A program made the position numbers and the translations under genes. This document shows, piece by piece, positions 6,741 to 14,316 of a stretch of DNA of 19,496 bases. How positions within the stretch are numbered: the stretch's first letter is position 1; every line of letters begins with the position of its first letter. Location: contig JBMSHD010000031.1 in NCBI GenBank assembly GCA_049416425.1, forward strand, positions 1-19,496. Reading direction: 5' to 3'. The notes beneath the pieces are model-generated. The model had not been told where the DNA came from. It ran no database searches and saw only the letters and a program-made list of their open reading frames with translations. The stretch is from JBMSHD01 sp049416425. GTDB taxonomy: Bacteria; Pseudomonadota; Gammaproteobacteria; Francisellales; Francisellaceae.

Positions 6741-7217
6741 CTAACCCTTTGTCTGCGGTTGCAAAACAGCCTGCATCACGATAGCATCTTCTGTGCTGTT
6801 GTCTGAGTTTATATAATAATCTTTTCGGATCAAGAGTTGCTTAAAGCCATATTTACGATAGATCGCCAATGCCGGTTTATTGTTTACGCCAACCTCTAAA
6901 AACAGTTTTTCAACGCCTTTATAGGCCAGATGATTTAACAAAAATGCCAGAAGTTTCTGACCGAACCCCTGATTTTGATATTCTTTACTGACCGATATAT
7001 CCAGAATCTCAGCCTCATCGAAAATGACCGATACCAGCACAAATGCCAATAGATGATGATATTCATCGAATATTCCCCAGCCTTGAGTATGTGCTGATAT
7101 CAGACTATCTTTCATCAAAGACATAGACCATGGCTTGTCAAAAACACTTCGCTCAATGGCCATGATCTGTGGCAGATGCGCCTCAGCCAATGGCAAAATC
7201 TGATAAGGGAAAGGCAT
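6741..7217 (-). CDS. rimI: Ribosomal protein S18 alanine N-acetyltransferase (RimI), GNAT family
   Basis: A 158-residue GNAT acetyltransferase. Motif A (ILDISVSKEYQNQGFGQKLL, 71-90) contains the QNQGFG pyrophosphate-binding loop for acetyl-CoA. Residues 107-125 give LEVGVNNKPALAIYRKYGF, the RimI-type motif with Asn112 and Tyr120. The C-terminal EDAIVM is typical of RimI. The enzyme acetylates the N-terminal alanine of ribosomal protein S18 in the cytoplasm. The usual LEVR is LEVG here. The start has AGGTGA four bases upstream and overlaps the preceding gene by 35 bp, so translation is probably coupled. The holD-rimI order is also known from Escherichia coli, which supports both calls. Confidence 0.85.
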   Translation of the reverse strand: MPFPYQILPLAEAHLPQIMAIERSVFDKPWSMSLMKDSLISAHTQGWGIFDEYHHLLAFVLVSVIFDEAEILDISVSKEYQNQGFGQKLLAFLLNHLAYKGVEKLFLEVGVNNKPALAIYRKYGFKQLLIRKDYYINSDNSTEDAIVMQAVLQPQTKG

Positions 7218-7575
7218 CTATCATCACCTGTTTCTTAACGTTTTTGGTATTAATATTTGCCATATCAACAACCAGACGGTGGTTAATATGACTGCGAAAT
7301 GTCTCTGGCAGTTTCATCTGTTTATCATAGACAAGAATATCAATTTGAGCCGGTAATAAATTGTTGATATTCGCTCCATCCTCTAAATATATTAGAGAAA
7401 CGCTACCGCCAAACAGCGAAACATAGATTTTTTCAATCAACGCCAGTGCCTCCTGTTGATACGGTGGATGCAGAATGATTACCATACGTTTTTGCTGTTT
7501 TTGGAATGTTTTATCCGATGACCATAAATTCAAATCCAGAAGTTTAAGCAGATGAGACAGATTTTTATTCATCAT
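7183..7575 (-). CDS. holD: Probable DNA polymerase III psi subunit (HolD-like)
   Basis: A 130-residue soluble protein between a DUF4404 gene and rimI. Evidence for HolD is partly positional: in enterobacteria holD lies directly upstream of rimI and overlaps it, as here. The N terminus LLKLLDLNLWSS resembles the start of psi (LQQLGITQWSL in E. coli, as I recall it), the region that binds chi. Length fits the family. Psi bridges chi and the clamp-loader gamma/tau subunits and helps hand single-stranded binding protein contacts to the replisome. HolD is poorly conserved, so the call is moderate. The ribosome binding site is weak; translation may couple to the gene ending 10 bp upstream. Confidence 0.55.
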   Translation of the reverse strand: MMNKNLSHLLKLLDLNLWSSDKTFQKQQKRMVIILHPPYQQEALALIEKIYVSLFGGSVSLIYLEDGANINNLLPAQIDILVYDKQMKLPETFRSHINHRLVVDMANINTKNVKKQVMIDAFPLSDFAIG

Positions 7576-7585
7576 AATTAACGAG

Positions 7586-7906
7586 TCAGATGCCGATGTT
7601 TGCCAGCAAATTGCAAATTGCCTGAAATGTGCTGGTCAATCTTGGGTGATTGACTTCATATTCCAGCAAGATACTCTTTAAATCATCAAATGTGTTCTCG
7701 TGTAAAGGTTGATTCTGGACGGATTTGATTTTTTCATGAAGCTGATTGATAACCTCAATGGCTTTATGGCGTTTATTCTCAGGCAATGAGTGAATCTCTT
7801 CTTCCAGCTGAATCAGCAACTCCCCTAGCTTTTCACTGTCATCATAATTGAGTGTTTCACGTGTGTTGATAATCACTTTTATGCGATCAATCGTGTCTTT
7901 TGGCAT
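7586..7906 (-). CDS. DUF4404 family protein
   Basis: A 106-residue acidic, mostly helical protein without a signal or membrane segment. Heptad-like leucines at about 27-62 suggest a coiled coil or helical hairpin. The C-terminal pattern LLEYEVNHPRLTSTFQAICN followed by LLANIGI matches the ending I recall for DUF4404 (an acidic-aromatic residue, then HP, hydrophobic positions and a final GI). The function of that family is unknown to me. It is the first gene of a probable three-gene minus-strand operon with holD-like and rimI, with a good Shine-Dalgarno (AAGGA) seven bases upstream and a promoter at 7942-7970. Confidence 0.75.
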   Translation of the reverse strand: MPKDTIDRIKVIINTRETLNYDDSEKLGELLIQLEEEIHSLPENKRHKAIEVINQLHEKIKSVQNQPLHENTFDDLKSILLEYEVNHPRLTSTFQAICNLLANIGI

Positions 7907-7941
7907 GTGACATCCTTACATTCACTGTTGTTATGAAATTT

Positions 7942-7970
7942 ATTGTATTTGTCTTATGCGATTTTGCCAA
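7942..7970 (-). promoter_or_regulatory. Sigma70-type promoter for the DUF4404-holD-rimI operon
   Basis: On the minus strand, TTGGCA (7965-7970) is followed after 17 bp by TACAAT (7942-7947). The -10 lies 36 bp upstream of the start codon of the DUF4404 gene. Box matches and spacing are good for a sigma70 promoter. It is back to back with the surA promoter. Confidence 0.5.
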
Positions 7971-7992
7971 TGGCTATTTTGAATAATTTTTA

Positions 7993-8021
7993 TGGTCATA
8001 TGGCCGATAGCCTTTTATAAT
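7993..8021 (+). promoter_or_regulatory. Sigma70-type promoter for surA-rsmA-apaH
   Basis: TGGTCA (7993-7998) is followed after 17 bp by a perfect TATAAT (8016-8021), 37 bp upstream of the surA start. I see no sigma-E consensus here. Confidence 0.5.
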
Positions 8022-8058
8022 GAAGAACCAAAACGTTTACTAAATATCAGACGCATTC

Positions 8059-9459
8059 ATGTCCGTAAGAAAATTTTTAATGATTACAACGGCTGTAGGT
8101 CTTGCAATCCATAGCTATGCCTCAGAGCCAACACTCACTAAACCAGACAGTAGCTCCAGTGCCCTGCTTCTGAAAAAAAACATGAAACAGACAAAAGATA
8201 CACCCGCTCAATCACCTGAACTCATCAATGAAATTGTGGCTATCGTCAATGATCAACCCATCACACTGGATGAGCTTAACCTTGCTGTTATAAAGGCAAA
8301 AGCTGAAACTCAGACAAAAAATCAAGCGGTTGCCGATTCTGCTTTGTTTCGTCAACAGGTACTGCAACAGCTGATCAATCAGACTCTGGCCTTACAGCTT
8401 GCCGCGCGAGAGCATATCGTTGTCAGCGATGATGAGGTCAATGAGGCTATCGCTACTATCTTAAGCAACAATGGTTTGACCATGGATGTGCTAAAACAGC
8501 AACTGGCTGCGACAGGATTGAGCTTCAATGCCTATTTCCAAACCGTCAAAGATCAGCTGATCATCAGCAAAATTCAGCAAAAATCGGTTGCCGGTCAGAT
8601 CTTTATCTCACCAAAAGAGATTGAAAACTACATCGAAAAACATTTCTCCAGCAGCGATGATCTTTACGAGGTTAAGAATATTCTTTTAAGTTTGCCACAA
8701 AATGCGAATAAGGATGAAATCAATCAGGCACTGCAAAAAGCCGATGCGCTGGTGAAACAGATTGAAACTGGGAAAATCACCTTTGCCGATGCCGCTTTAA
8801 AATATTCTCAAAGTGGCAATGCGCAAAACGGTGGCGATCTCGGTTGGAAAACCTTAACGGATCTGCCCACTATCTATGCCGATAAGATTGAATCGATGAA
8901 AGTCGAACAGATTAGTTCGCCGTTTATTGCCAATAACGGCATTCAGATTGTCAAGCTGGCAGGTGTTAAGGCCAACCCTGCGACACAACATTTTATCGAG
9001 AGCTATCATGTGCGTCAAATCGTCATTAAACTATCCCCTGTGGTTAACGACAACGATGCAAAAGCCAGACTCGAGCGAATTTTAACGGCGATTAAAAACG
9101 GACAGTCGTTTGAACAACTCGCTAAGTCTAACTCGCAGAATTATGATAATGCCACAGAGGGTGGTGACATGGGATGGGTCAGCCTGGATCAGCTGCCGCC
9201 AACTGTAGCTAAAGAAGTCAAAGAGGCCAAACCCAACGTGATCAGCCAGCCTTTTAAGGTTAATAATGATGAATGGCAAATCATTGAAGTATTAGGAAGT
9301 AAGAAGGTTAATAACACAAAAGACTATCAACAAAAAGAAGCGATGAATGCCCTTTTTCAGCAAAAAGCGCCGCAAGCATTAAAGACCTGGATGTTATCTT
9401 TGAAAGATAATGCCTATATTAAAATCGTCGATCCAGAATTAGACAGTGATGCCTCATGA
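8059..9459 (+). CDS. surA: Periplasmic chaperone / peptidyl-prolyl isomerase SurA
   Basis: A 466-residue periplasmic chaperone for outer-membrane proteins. Residues 1-21 form a signal peptide (basic start, hydrophobic core, probable cleavage after Ala21 in HSYA). A low-complexity linker reaches about 52. The N-terminal chaperone domain spans about 53-200 and contains EIVAIVNDQPITLDEL. Two parvulin domains follow, about 203-301 and 316-415, each with GGDLGW or GGDMGW, and then the short C-terminal helix typical of SurA. Its start codon has only a weak ribosome binding site. It overlaps rsmA by ATGA. In many Gammaproteobacteria lptD precedes and pdxA follows surA; both are absent here. The family carries beta-barrel precursors to the BAM complex. 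Confidence 0.95.
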   Translation: MSVRKFLMITTAVGLAIHSYASEPTLTKPDSSSSALLLKKNMKQTKDTPAQSPELINEIVAIVNDQPITLDELNLAVIKAKAETQTKNQAVADSALFRQQVLQQLINQTLALQLAAREHIVVSDDEVNEAIATILSNNGLTMDVLKQQLAATGLSFNAYFQTVKDQLIISKIQQKSVAGQIFISPKEIENYIEKHFSSSDDLYEVKNILLSLPQNANKDEINQALQKADALVKQIETGKITFADAALKYSQSGNAQNGGDLGWKTLTDLPTIYADKIESMKVEQISSPFIANNGIQIVKLAGVKANPATQHFIESYHVRQIVIKLSPVVNDNDAKARLERILTAIKNGQSFEQLAKSNSQNYDNATEGGDMGWVSLDQLPPTVAKEVKEAKPNVISQPFKVNNDEWQIIEVLGSKKVNNTKDYQQKEAMNALFQQKAPQALKTWMLSLKDNAYIKIVDPELDSDAS

Positions 9460-10271
9460 AATCGACACATACGCACAAAGCGAAAAAATCATTTGGTCAA
9501 AACTTTTTGCAGGATCAAAACATCATTGCCAGAATTATTCAGCAGGCACACATTTGCCCTGATGACCATGTTATTGAAATCGGCCCTGGACTTGGAGCAT
9601 TAAGCGCACCTGTTCTGTCCATTACCAGACGACTCGATGTCATTGAATTCGATGCCGATGTTATCCCAATTTTGAAACATAAATGCCAATCACTAGGGCA
9701 GCTCAACGTTTATCATCAGGATGTGCTGAAAACCGATTTTACGACATTTGTCGGCGAAAACACCAAAAAAATAAAACTCATCGGCAATTTGCCCTATAAT
9801 ATCTCCTCCCCTATTCTATTTCACCTTGTTAGCTATGCACACCTGTTTAGGGACATGCATTTCATGTTGCAAAAAGAAGTTGTCGATCGTATCGTCGCGA
9901 ACCCTGGAAATAAAGATTACGGACGCTTGAGCGTGATGCTGCAGTATTATTTTGACTGCCAGGCATTGTTTATCGTCCCGCCGCATGTCTTTCATCCTCA
10001 ACCAAAAGTGGATTCCTGCATCATTCGGCTTGTGCCAAGAGCGCTTATTACTCCTGTGGCTTCTGATGTTGCGCTGTTTGAAAAAGTCGTTAAAACGGCC
10101 TTTTCACAACGTCGTAAAACACTGAGAAACACGCTAAAACCACTGCTGACGCCAGAGCTTGATGTTGGTCTTTTACCGATCGATTTATCGTTGCGAGCCG
10201 AGAACCTGAGTGTAGCCGACTTTGTTCATTTGAGTAATGTTATAGGAAAAAAGACATGTCTTGCTACATAA
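9456..10271 (+). CDS. rsmA: 16S rRNA dimethyladenosine transferase RsmA (KsgA)
   Basis: A 271-residue S-adenosylmethionine-dependent methyltransferase that dimethylates two adjacent adenines in helix 45 of 16S rRNA (A1518 and A1519 in E. coli). SFGQNFL (12-18) is the family N-terminal signature. Motif I is EIGPGLGALS (41-50), acidic Glu64 follows a beta strand, and the catalytic motif is NLPYNISSPI (111-120). The C-terminal domain carries FSQRRKTLRNTLK (216-228). Its start overlaps the surA stop by four bases and its end overlaps apaH by 16 bases, so the three are almost certainly co-transcribed. Confidence 0.97.
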   Translation: MKSTHTHKAKKSFGQNFLQDQNIIARIIQQAHICPDDHVIEIGPGLGALSAPVLSITRRLDVIEFDADVIPILKHKCQSLGQLNVYHQDVLKTDFTTFVGENTKKIKLIGNLPYNISSPILFHLVSYAHLFRDMHFMLQKEVVDRIVANPGNKDYGRLSVMLQYYFDCQALFIVPPHVFHPQPKVDSCIIRLVPRALITPVASDVALFEKVVKTAFSQRRKTLRNTLKPLLTPELDVGLLPIDLSLRAENLSVADFVHLSNVIGKKTCLAT

Positions 10272-11077
10272 TTGGTGATGTTCAGGGTTGTTATGACACA
10301 CTCGAGCGATTGCTGAGCAAAATTGAATTTAATCGAGCAAAAGACCGACTGATTTTCGCCGGCGATATCATCAGCCGTGGTGATAGGTCTCTGGAAACCA
10401 TACGCTTTATTCGCTCGCTAGGATCGGTTGCAGGCATGGTATTAGGTAATCATGACTTATCGGCAATCTCTGCCGTTTATGGTTTTATCACTCCTGATCC
10501 TAAGGATTACCTGGATGATCTGCTCAACGCGACCGATCGTTTTGAGCTTATTGAGTGGCTTAAATCCCAGCCTTTTCTATTGCAGTATAAACACATTACC
10601 ATCGTTCATGCCGGGATTCATCCGCAATGGTCAACAGACCAGGCAAAAGCCTATGCCGATGAGCTTCAAACTGTGATACAATCATCTGCACAAAATCATT
10701 ATTTTCGCCATCTTTTTGGTGCCGAGCCGCATTGCTGGGATGAACGGCTTTGCGATATAGAACGCTGGCGTTGTTTGACAAACTATTTCACGCGTATGCG
10801 AATCTGTGATGATAGAGGCTGTCTTAACTTCAGTTTCAAAGGCGAGATAAAAGACATCCCCTGCGGCTTTAAACCCTGGTTCTCTTTTGTTAATTCAAAT
10901 CTTAAACCACAGGAAAAAATTGTGTTTGGCCATTGGGCAGCCTTAAATGGCAAGCTTGATGACAGCCAGTTTATCGGTCTGGATACAGGCTGCGTCTGGG
11001 GAGGTAAGCTCACGGCCTTTAATCCAGATAGCGGGCACTTTTTTCAAGTCAATCGACATCATAACAGTCCATCTTAA
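10256..11077 (+). CDS. apaH: Symmetrical bis(5'-nucleosyl)-tetraphosphatase ApaH
   Basis: A 273-residue metallophosphoesterase that splits diadenosine tetraphosphate into two ADP in the cytoplasm. Metal-binding motifs are in order: GDVQGCYD (7-14), GDIISRG (36-42), GNHD (64-67), VHAG (117-120) and FGHWA (224-228). GLDTGCVWGG (241-250) is the ApaH C-terminal signature. Residue 43 after RG is Asp where ApaH normally has Pro, a small oddity near the active site. AGGA lies nine bases upstream of the ATG, inside the end of rsmA. The apaG gene that often sits between rsmA and apaH is absent. Confidence 0.95.
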   Translation: MSCYIIGDVQGCYDTLERLLSKIEFNRAKDRLIFAGDIISRGDRSLETIRFIRSLGSVAGMVLGNHDLSAISAVYGFITPDPKDYLDDLLNATDRFELIEWLKSQPFLLQYKHITIVHAGIHPQWSTDQAKAYADELQTVIQSSAQNHYFRHLFGAEPHCWDERLCDIERWRCLTNYFTRMRICDDRGCLNFSFKGEIKDIPCGFKPWFSFVNSNLKPQEKIVFGHWAALNGKLDDSQFIGLDTGCVWGGKLTAFNPDSGHFFQVNRHHNSPS

Positions 11078-11106
11078 TGGCGGATAGATACAAGGAGCAA
11101 TAGCAA

Positions 11107-11553
11107 ATGGCTAAAATTCTCATTATTCACGGCCCAAACCTCAATCTATTAGGCAGTCGGGAAAAAGATATTTATGGCACCGCAACATTAGAGACAATCG
11201 ATCAAAACCTTATGCAACTGGCCAAAGAATATAAACTTGAGATAGAATGTTTTCAGTCTAATGTTGAAGGTTTTATCGTCGACAAGCTGCACGAACAGAA
11301 AGAGCTGGCCGATTTTGTGATTATCAACCCGGCCGCCTTCACCCACACCTCTGTTGCCATACGCGATGCGCTGCTTGCAATCGGCAAACCGTTCATTGAA
11401 ACACATCTTTCAAATCCTGTCAAAAGAGAGACCTTCAGGCAGGTTTCTTACATTTCAGATGTCGCCTATGGTATAATCTCAGGATTTGGCGCAAAAAGCT
11501 ATGAACTGGCCATGCATGCGGCGATTGATTATTGTCACAATCATTGTGTCTAG
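11107..11553 (+). CDS. aroQ: Type II 3-dehydroquinate dehydratase
   Basis: A 148-residue type II dehydroquinase, which dehydrates 3-dehydroquinate to 3-dehydroshikimate in aromatic amino acid synthesis; the family forms a dodecamer. GPNLNLLGSRE (9-19) is the lid region with Arg18, and Tyr23 is the catalytic tyrosine. SNVEGFIVDKLH (51-62), NPAAFTHTSVAIRDAL (74-89), catalytic His100 in ETHLSN and Arg111 complete the active site. AAGGAGC lies about nine bases upstream. It precedes accB and accC, a common gammaproteobacterial order, with a 91-bp gap. Confidence 0.97.
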   Translation: MAKILIIHGPNLNLLGSREKDIYGTATLETIDQNLMQLAKEYKLEIECFQSNVEGFIVDKLHEQKELADFVIINPAAFTHTSVAIRDALLAIGKPFIETHLSNPVKRETFRQVSYISDVAYGIISGFGAKSYELAMHAAIDYCHNHCV

Positions 11554-11582
11554 AGGATCGTTCCGTGACAACTTAACCGTCA

Positions 11583-11613
11583 TTGATTACAATTAATGGC
11601 ATCGCTGGATAAT
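11583..11613 (+). promoter_or_regulatory. Possible promoter for accB-accC
   Basis: TTGATT (11583-11588) and GATAAT (11608-11613) lie 19 bp apart in the AT-rich gap before accB. The spacing is long, so support is weak. The accBC operon is known to be controlled in E. coli, but I see no recognisable operator here. Confidence 0.25.
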
Positions 11614-11644
11614 TTTAGATTTAGATAAAATTAAGGTAATAAAC

Positions 11645-12121
11645 ATGGATATGAATAAAATTGAGAAGCTGATCGCACTCATTGAAAAATCAAATGTCAA
11701 CGAAATTGAAATTAAAGAAGGTGAGACATCCATACGTATCACCGGTTGTAAGAATCTACACCCATCCACCAACATCAACGAACATATCTATCATCATGCC
11801 GCACCCCAACCGGTTCAAGCTGCCGCTCAGCCGGCGACGACTTCAGCTCCTGCTACCGAGGTGAAAAAAACGGAAGAAGCGCCAGCAGGCACCACAGTTA
11901 AATCCCCCATGGTTGGTACCTTCTATCGTTCCTCATCACCTGGAGCTTCTGCATTTGTCAATGAAGGACAAAGCATCCAGGCTGGCGACACATTGTGCAT
12001 CATTGAAGCGATGAAAATTATGAACCAAATCGAGGCAGAAATCAGCGGCAAAATTTTAAAAATTCTGGTGGAGGACGGCAATGCCGTTGAGTTTGATCAA
12101 CCACTTTTTATCATTGGCTAA
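11645..12121 (+). CDS. accB: Biotin carboxyl carrier protein of acetyl-CoA carboxylase
   Basis: A 158-residue biotin carboxyl carrier protein. The N-terminal segment MDMNKIEKLIALIEKSN is the family assembly region. Residues about 45-85 are an Ala/Pro/Thr-rich flexible linker. The C-terminal biotinyl domain (about 84-158) carries Lys124 in EAMKIM, the site of biotinylation, and SPMVGTFYRSSSPG, the thumb-containing region. With AccC and the carboxyltransferase subunits (not in the window) it makes malonyl-CoA for fatty acid synthesis. AAGG lies upstream of the start. It is nine bp from accC. Confidence 0.97.
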   Translation: MDMNKIEKLIALIEKSNVNEIEIKEGETSIRITGCKNLHPSTNINEHIYHHAAPQPVQAAAQPATTSAPATEVKKTEEAPAGTTVKSPMVGTFYRSSSPGASAFVNEGQSIQAGDTLCIIEAMKIMNQIEAEISGKILKILVEDGNAVEFDQPLFIIG

Positions 12122-12130
12122 GGGGCTGGT

Positions 12131-13477
12131 ATGATCAAGAAAATACTGATTGCCAACCGTGGTGAGATCGCCCTTCGTATCTTGCGAGCCTGCCGTGAGC
12201 TTGGCATTAAAACCGTTGCTGTTCATTCGACGGCGGATCGTGATTTAATGCACGTTAAACTGGCCGATGAGACCATTTGTATCGGTCCTGCTAATCCAAC
12301 AGGCAGCTATCTTAATATTCCAGCTATTATCGCCGCGGCCGAAGTTTCAGGCGCCGATGCCATTCATCCGGGTTATGGTTTTTTATCCGAAAATGCCGAC
12401 TTTGCCGAATGTGTTGAGAAAAGTGGATTTATCTTTATCGGCCCTAGAGCTGAAAGTATTCGCATCATGGGTGATAAGGTTCAGGCGATTTTAAATATGA
12501 AAAAGGCCGGTGTTCCTTGTGTTCCGGGTTCCAATGGTCCGATTAGTAAAAATCCTGAAGAAAATCTTAAAATGGCCGATACTATTGGTTACCCAATTAT
12601 GATCAAAGCCGCCGGCGGTGGCGGTGGTCGTGGTATGCGCGTGGTCAGAAAACGTGAAGATCTGTTGAAGTTTATCGAAATGACACAGGCTGAAGCCAAA
12701 GCCGCCTTTAATAATGACATGGTTTACATGGAGAAATTTCTCGAAAATCCACGTCATATTGAAATCCAGGTCTTCGGGGATGGCAAGGGCAATGCCATCC
12801 ACCTTTATGAGAGAGACTGCTCTACACAAAGGCGTCACCAGAAAGTCATTGAAGAGGCTCCTGCCGTTGGTCTTTCTGATGAGGCACGTCAGAAAATCGG
12901 AAAGGTTTGCGTCGATGCCTGTAAGATGTTGAAATATCGCGGTGCCGGAACCTTTGAGTTTCTCTATGAAAACAATGAATTCTATTTCATCGAGATGAAT
13001 ACTCGAATTCAGGTAGAGCATCCTGTCACCGAATCGATTACCAATCTTGATTTAATCAAAGAACAGATTCGCATCGCCTCAGGGGGTGAGTTAAGCTATA
13101 AGCAGGAAGATGTCAAAATAAACGGTCATGCTATTGAATGCCGCATCAATGCCGAAGATCCACAAAAGATGCTGCCCTGCCCCGGAAAAATTGATCTCTT
13201 TCATGCCCCGGGCGGCCCTGGTGTTCGCGTTGATTCACACATCTATTCTCAGTATTTTGTACCGCCCTATTATGACTCGATGATTGCCAAGGTTATCGTT
13301 CATGCCAGAAATCGAGACATTGCTATTCAACGCATGCAAAGCGCACTGGAAGAGATGATTATCAGCGGTATCAAGACGAATATTCCTCTGCATCATCGCA
13401 TTCTGGCAGACAAGGATTTTCAGGAAGGCGGAACAAACATCCATTATCTGGAGAAATTATTACAAAACAATGAGTGA
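12131..13477 (+). CDS. accC: Biotin carboxylase subunit of acetyl-CoA carboxylase
   Basis: A 448-residue ATP-grasp enzyme that carboxylates biotin on AccB using bicarbonate and ATP. KILIANRGEIALRILRAC (4-21) opens the N-terminal domain, HPGYGFLSENADFA (79-92) follows, and the glycine-rich ATP loop is KAAGGGGGRGMRVV (159-172). The metal and bicarbonate site is FIEMNTRIQVEHPVTE (286-301). The C-terminal domain has PYYDSMIAKVIVH (379-391). Length is normal. A Shine-Dalgarno (AGGGG) lies seven bases upstream. It ends the aroQ-accBC run, and malonyl-CoA from it would also supply extender units to the KAS III fusion elsewhere in the window. Confidence 0.98.
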   Translation: MIKKILIANRGEIALRILRACRELGIKTVAVHSTADRDLMHVKLADETICIGPANPTGSYLNIPAIIAAAEVSGADAIHPGYGFLSENADFAECVEKSGFIFIGPRAESIRIMGDKVQAILNMKKAGVPCVPGSNGPISKNPEENLKMADTIGYPIMIKAAGGGGGRGMRVVRKREDLLKFIEMTQAEAKAAFNNDMVYMEKFLENPRHIEIQVFGDGKGNAIHLYERDCSTQRRHQKVIEEAPAVGLSDEARQKIGKVCVDACKMLKYRGAGTFEFLYENNEFYFIEMNTRIQVEHPVTESITNLDLIKEQIRIASGGELSYKQEDVKINGHAIECRINAEDPQKMLPCPGKIDLFHAPGGPGVRVDSHIYSQYFVPPYYDSMIAKVIVHARNRDIAIQRMQSALEEMIISGIKTNIPLHHRILADKDFQEGGTNIHYLEKLLQNNE

Positions 13478-13490
13478 GTATTCATTCAAT

Positions 13491-13674
13491 TTAGTCTTCT
13501 AAATCCATGAAAATAAATCCTTTACCATCAACCGATTTTAAAAAATCATTAAATTCTCTTCTTAGCTGATAAGGAAAAATCGTAGCAAAAAGTTCACCTT
13601 TTTTTGCCTAAGCACATGCGATTTTTGCCGCTCTCACAATAATCACATGGATCATTGCCAATCAATGATGACGA
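13491..13674 (-). pseudogene. Decayed or frameshifted small coding remnant with cysteine-rich motif
   Basis: On the minus strand one frame gives NDPCDYCESGKNRMCLGK and meets a stop right after a run of seven A (13599-13605). Shifting by one base at that run continues the frame for 36 codons (GELFATIFPYQLRREF and onward to FIFMDLED) to a TAA at 13491-13493. The first part resembles a SEC-C-type zinc motif (NDPCPCGSGKK followed by C), though the cysteine spacing differs. TAA TAA lies upstream at 13675-13680, so the N terminus is missing or starts at a TTG. The first part coincides with the 83-bp repeat, so it may not be protein-coding at all. I recognise no family for the second part. Confidence 0.4.
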
Positions 13675-13685
13675 TTATTACACCT
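13603..13685 (-). repeat. 83-bp dispersed two-hairpin repeat, copy 2
   Basis: The reverse complement matches 6508-6590 at 72 of 83 positions without gaps. Stem one is ATCATTG/CAATGAT, where a T-A pair replaces the C-G pair of copy 1. Stem two is CATGTGATT/AATCGCATG, where G-C replaces a G-U pair. It lies in the gap after accC. Confidence 0.7.
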
Positions 13686-13747
13686 GGTTATGCCTTGCAA
13701 GGAAAAAGGAATTTATTTCAGATACTTCCCTAGTGGAATGAAATGCG

Positions 13748-14137
13748 TTATTTTTCTGTTTGATCTGGAATATTTGTTCTACTTTGACCATTACTGCATG
13801 CCTTAACGACGCCAACGGTACCGAGAATACCGCCGATCAAGGTAATGATTCCTGAAACAAATACTGTCATGATGATAAGAACACCGCCTAAAACGATAAT
13901 TGCAATAAAGAGTCCTTTAGAGACTTTCTCGCGAAATGACAGCCCCGCCAAAATAACGATGGCAATGGCGATAAGAAAGCTCACGATACCGATTAAGGCA
14001 ATTCCACCACCGACGGCGGCATCCGTCTCGTTTTGCGCCATGCCGCTGGCAACTCCACCGACAAAAAAATGCATGATTGAGGCAAAAAGCGCCAACACAC
14101 CACCGACTAAACTCACAACTGAACCCGCTGTTTTCAT
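13748..14137 (-). CDS. Small four-helix membrane protein, DUF4064-like
   Basis: A 129-residue integral membrane protein with hydrophobic segments at about 6-30, 43-66, 74-95 and 96-113, many glycines, and a short polar C-terminal tail rich in Gln, Asn and Thr. Composition and layout resemble DUF4064-type proteins, but I do not see a decisive motif. Function is unknown. The start at 14137 is chosen over an upstream ATG at 14248 because GAGGAG lies six bases before it and the extension is not membrane-like or conserved in character. It lies 179 bp downstream of the SIS gene and may be separately transcribed. Confidence 0.7.
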   Translation of the reverse strand: MKTAGSVVSLVGGVLALFASIMHFFVGGVASGMAQNETDAAVGGGIALIGIVSFLIAIAIVILAGLSFREKVSKGLFIAIIVLGGVLIIMTVFVSGIITLIGGILGTVGVVKACSNGQSRTNIPDQTEK

Positions 14138-14254
14138 CTTAAGCTCCTCGAGGACTTTAATTGATTTCAGTAGTAAGTCTAGAATGAAAAAAATAATTTG
14201 CCATTTATTTGTGACATAAGAGATTTGTGAGAAATAAGCTGTGTTCAAGTATAA

Positions 14255-14269
14255 ATTGTACGTTACAAT
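14255..14269. promoter_or_regulatory. 15-bp inverted repeat upstream of the small membrane protein gene
   Basis: ATTGTA and TACAAT arms flank CGT. It lies 118 bp upstream of the start at 14137, between that gene and the SIS gene, and could be an operator or part of a promoter. Short arms make chance quite possible. Confidence 0.2.
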
Positions 14270-14316
14270 GAATTCCAGATAACGTCCATTTGCATTCTAA
14301 ACGTACCTGTATTTTT

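Noticed and set aside
12491..13021. 176-codon frame antisense to accC
   Set aside because: It mirrors a highly conserved biotin carboxylase region, and long antisense frames are expected there from codon bias.
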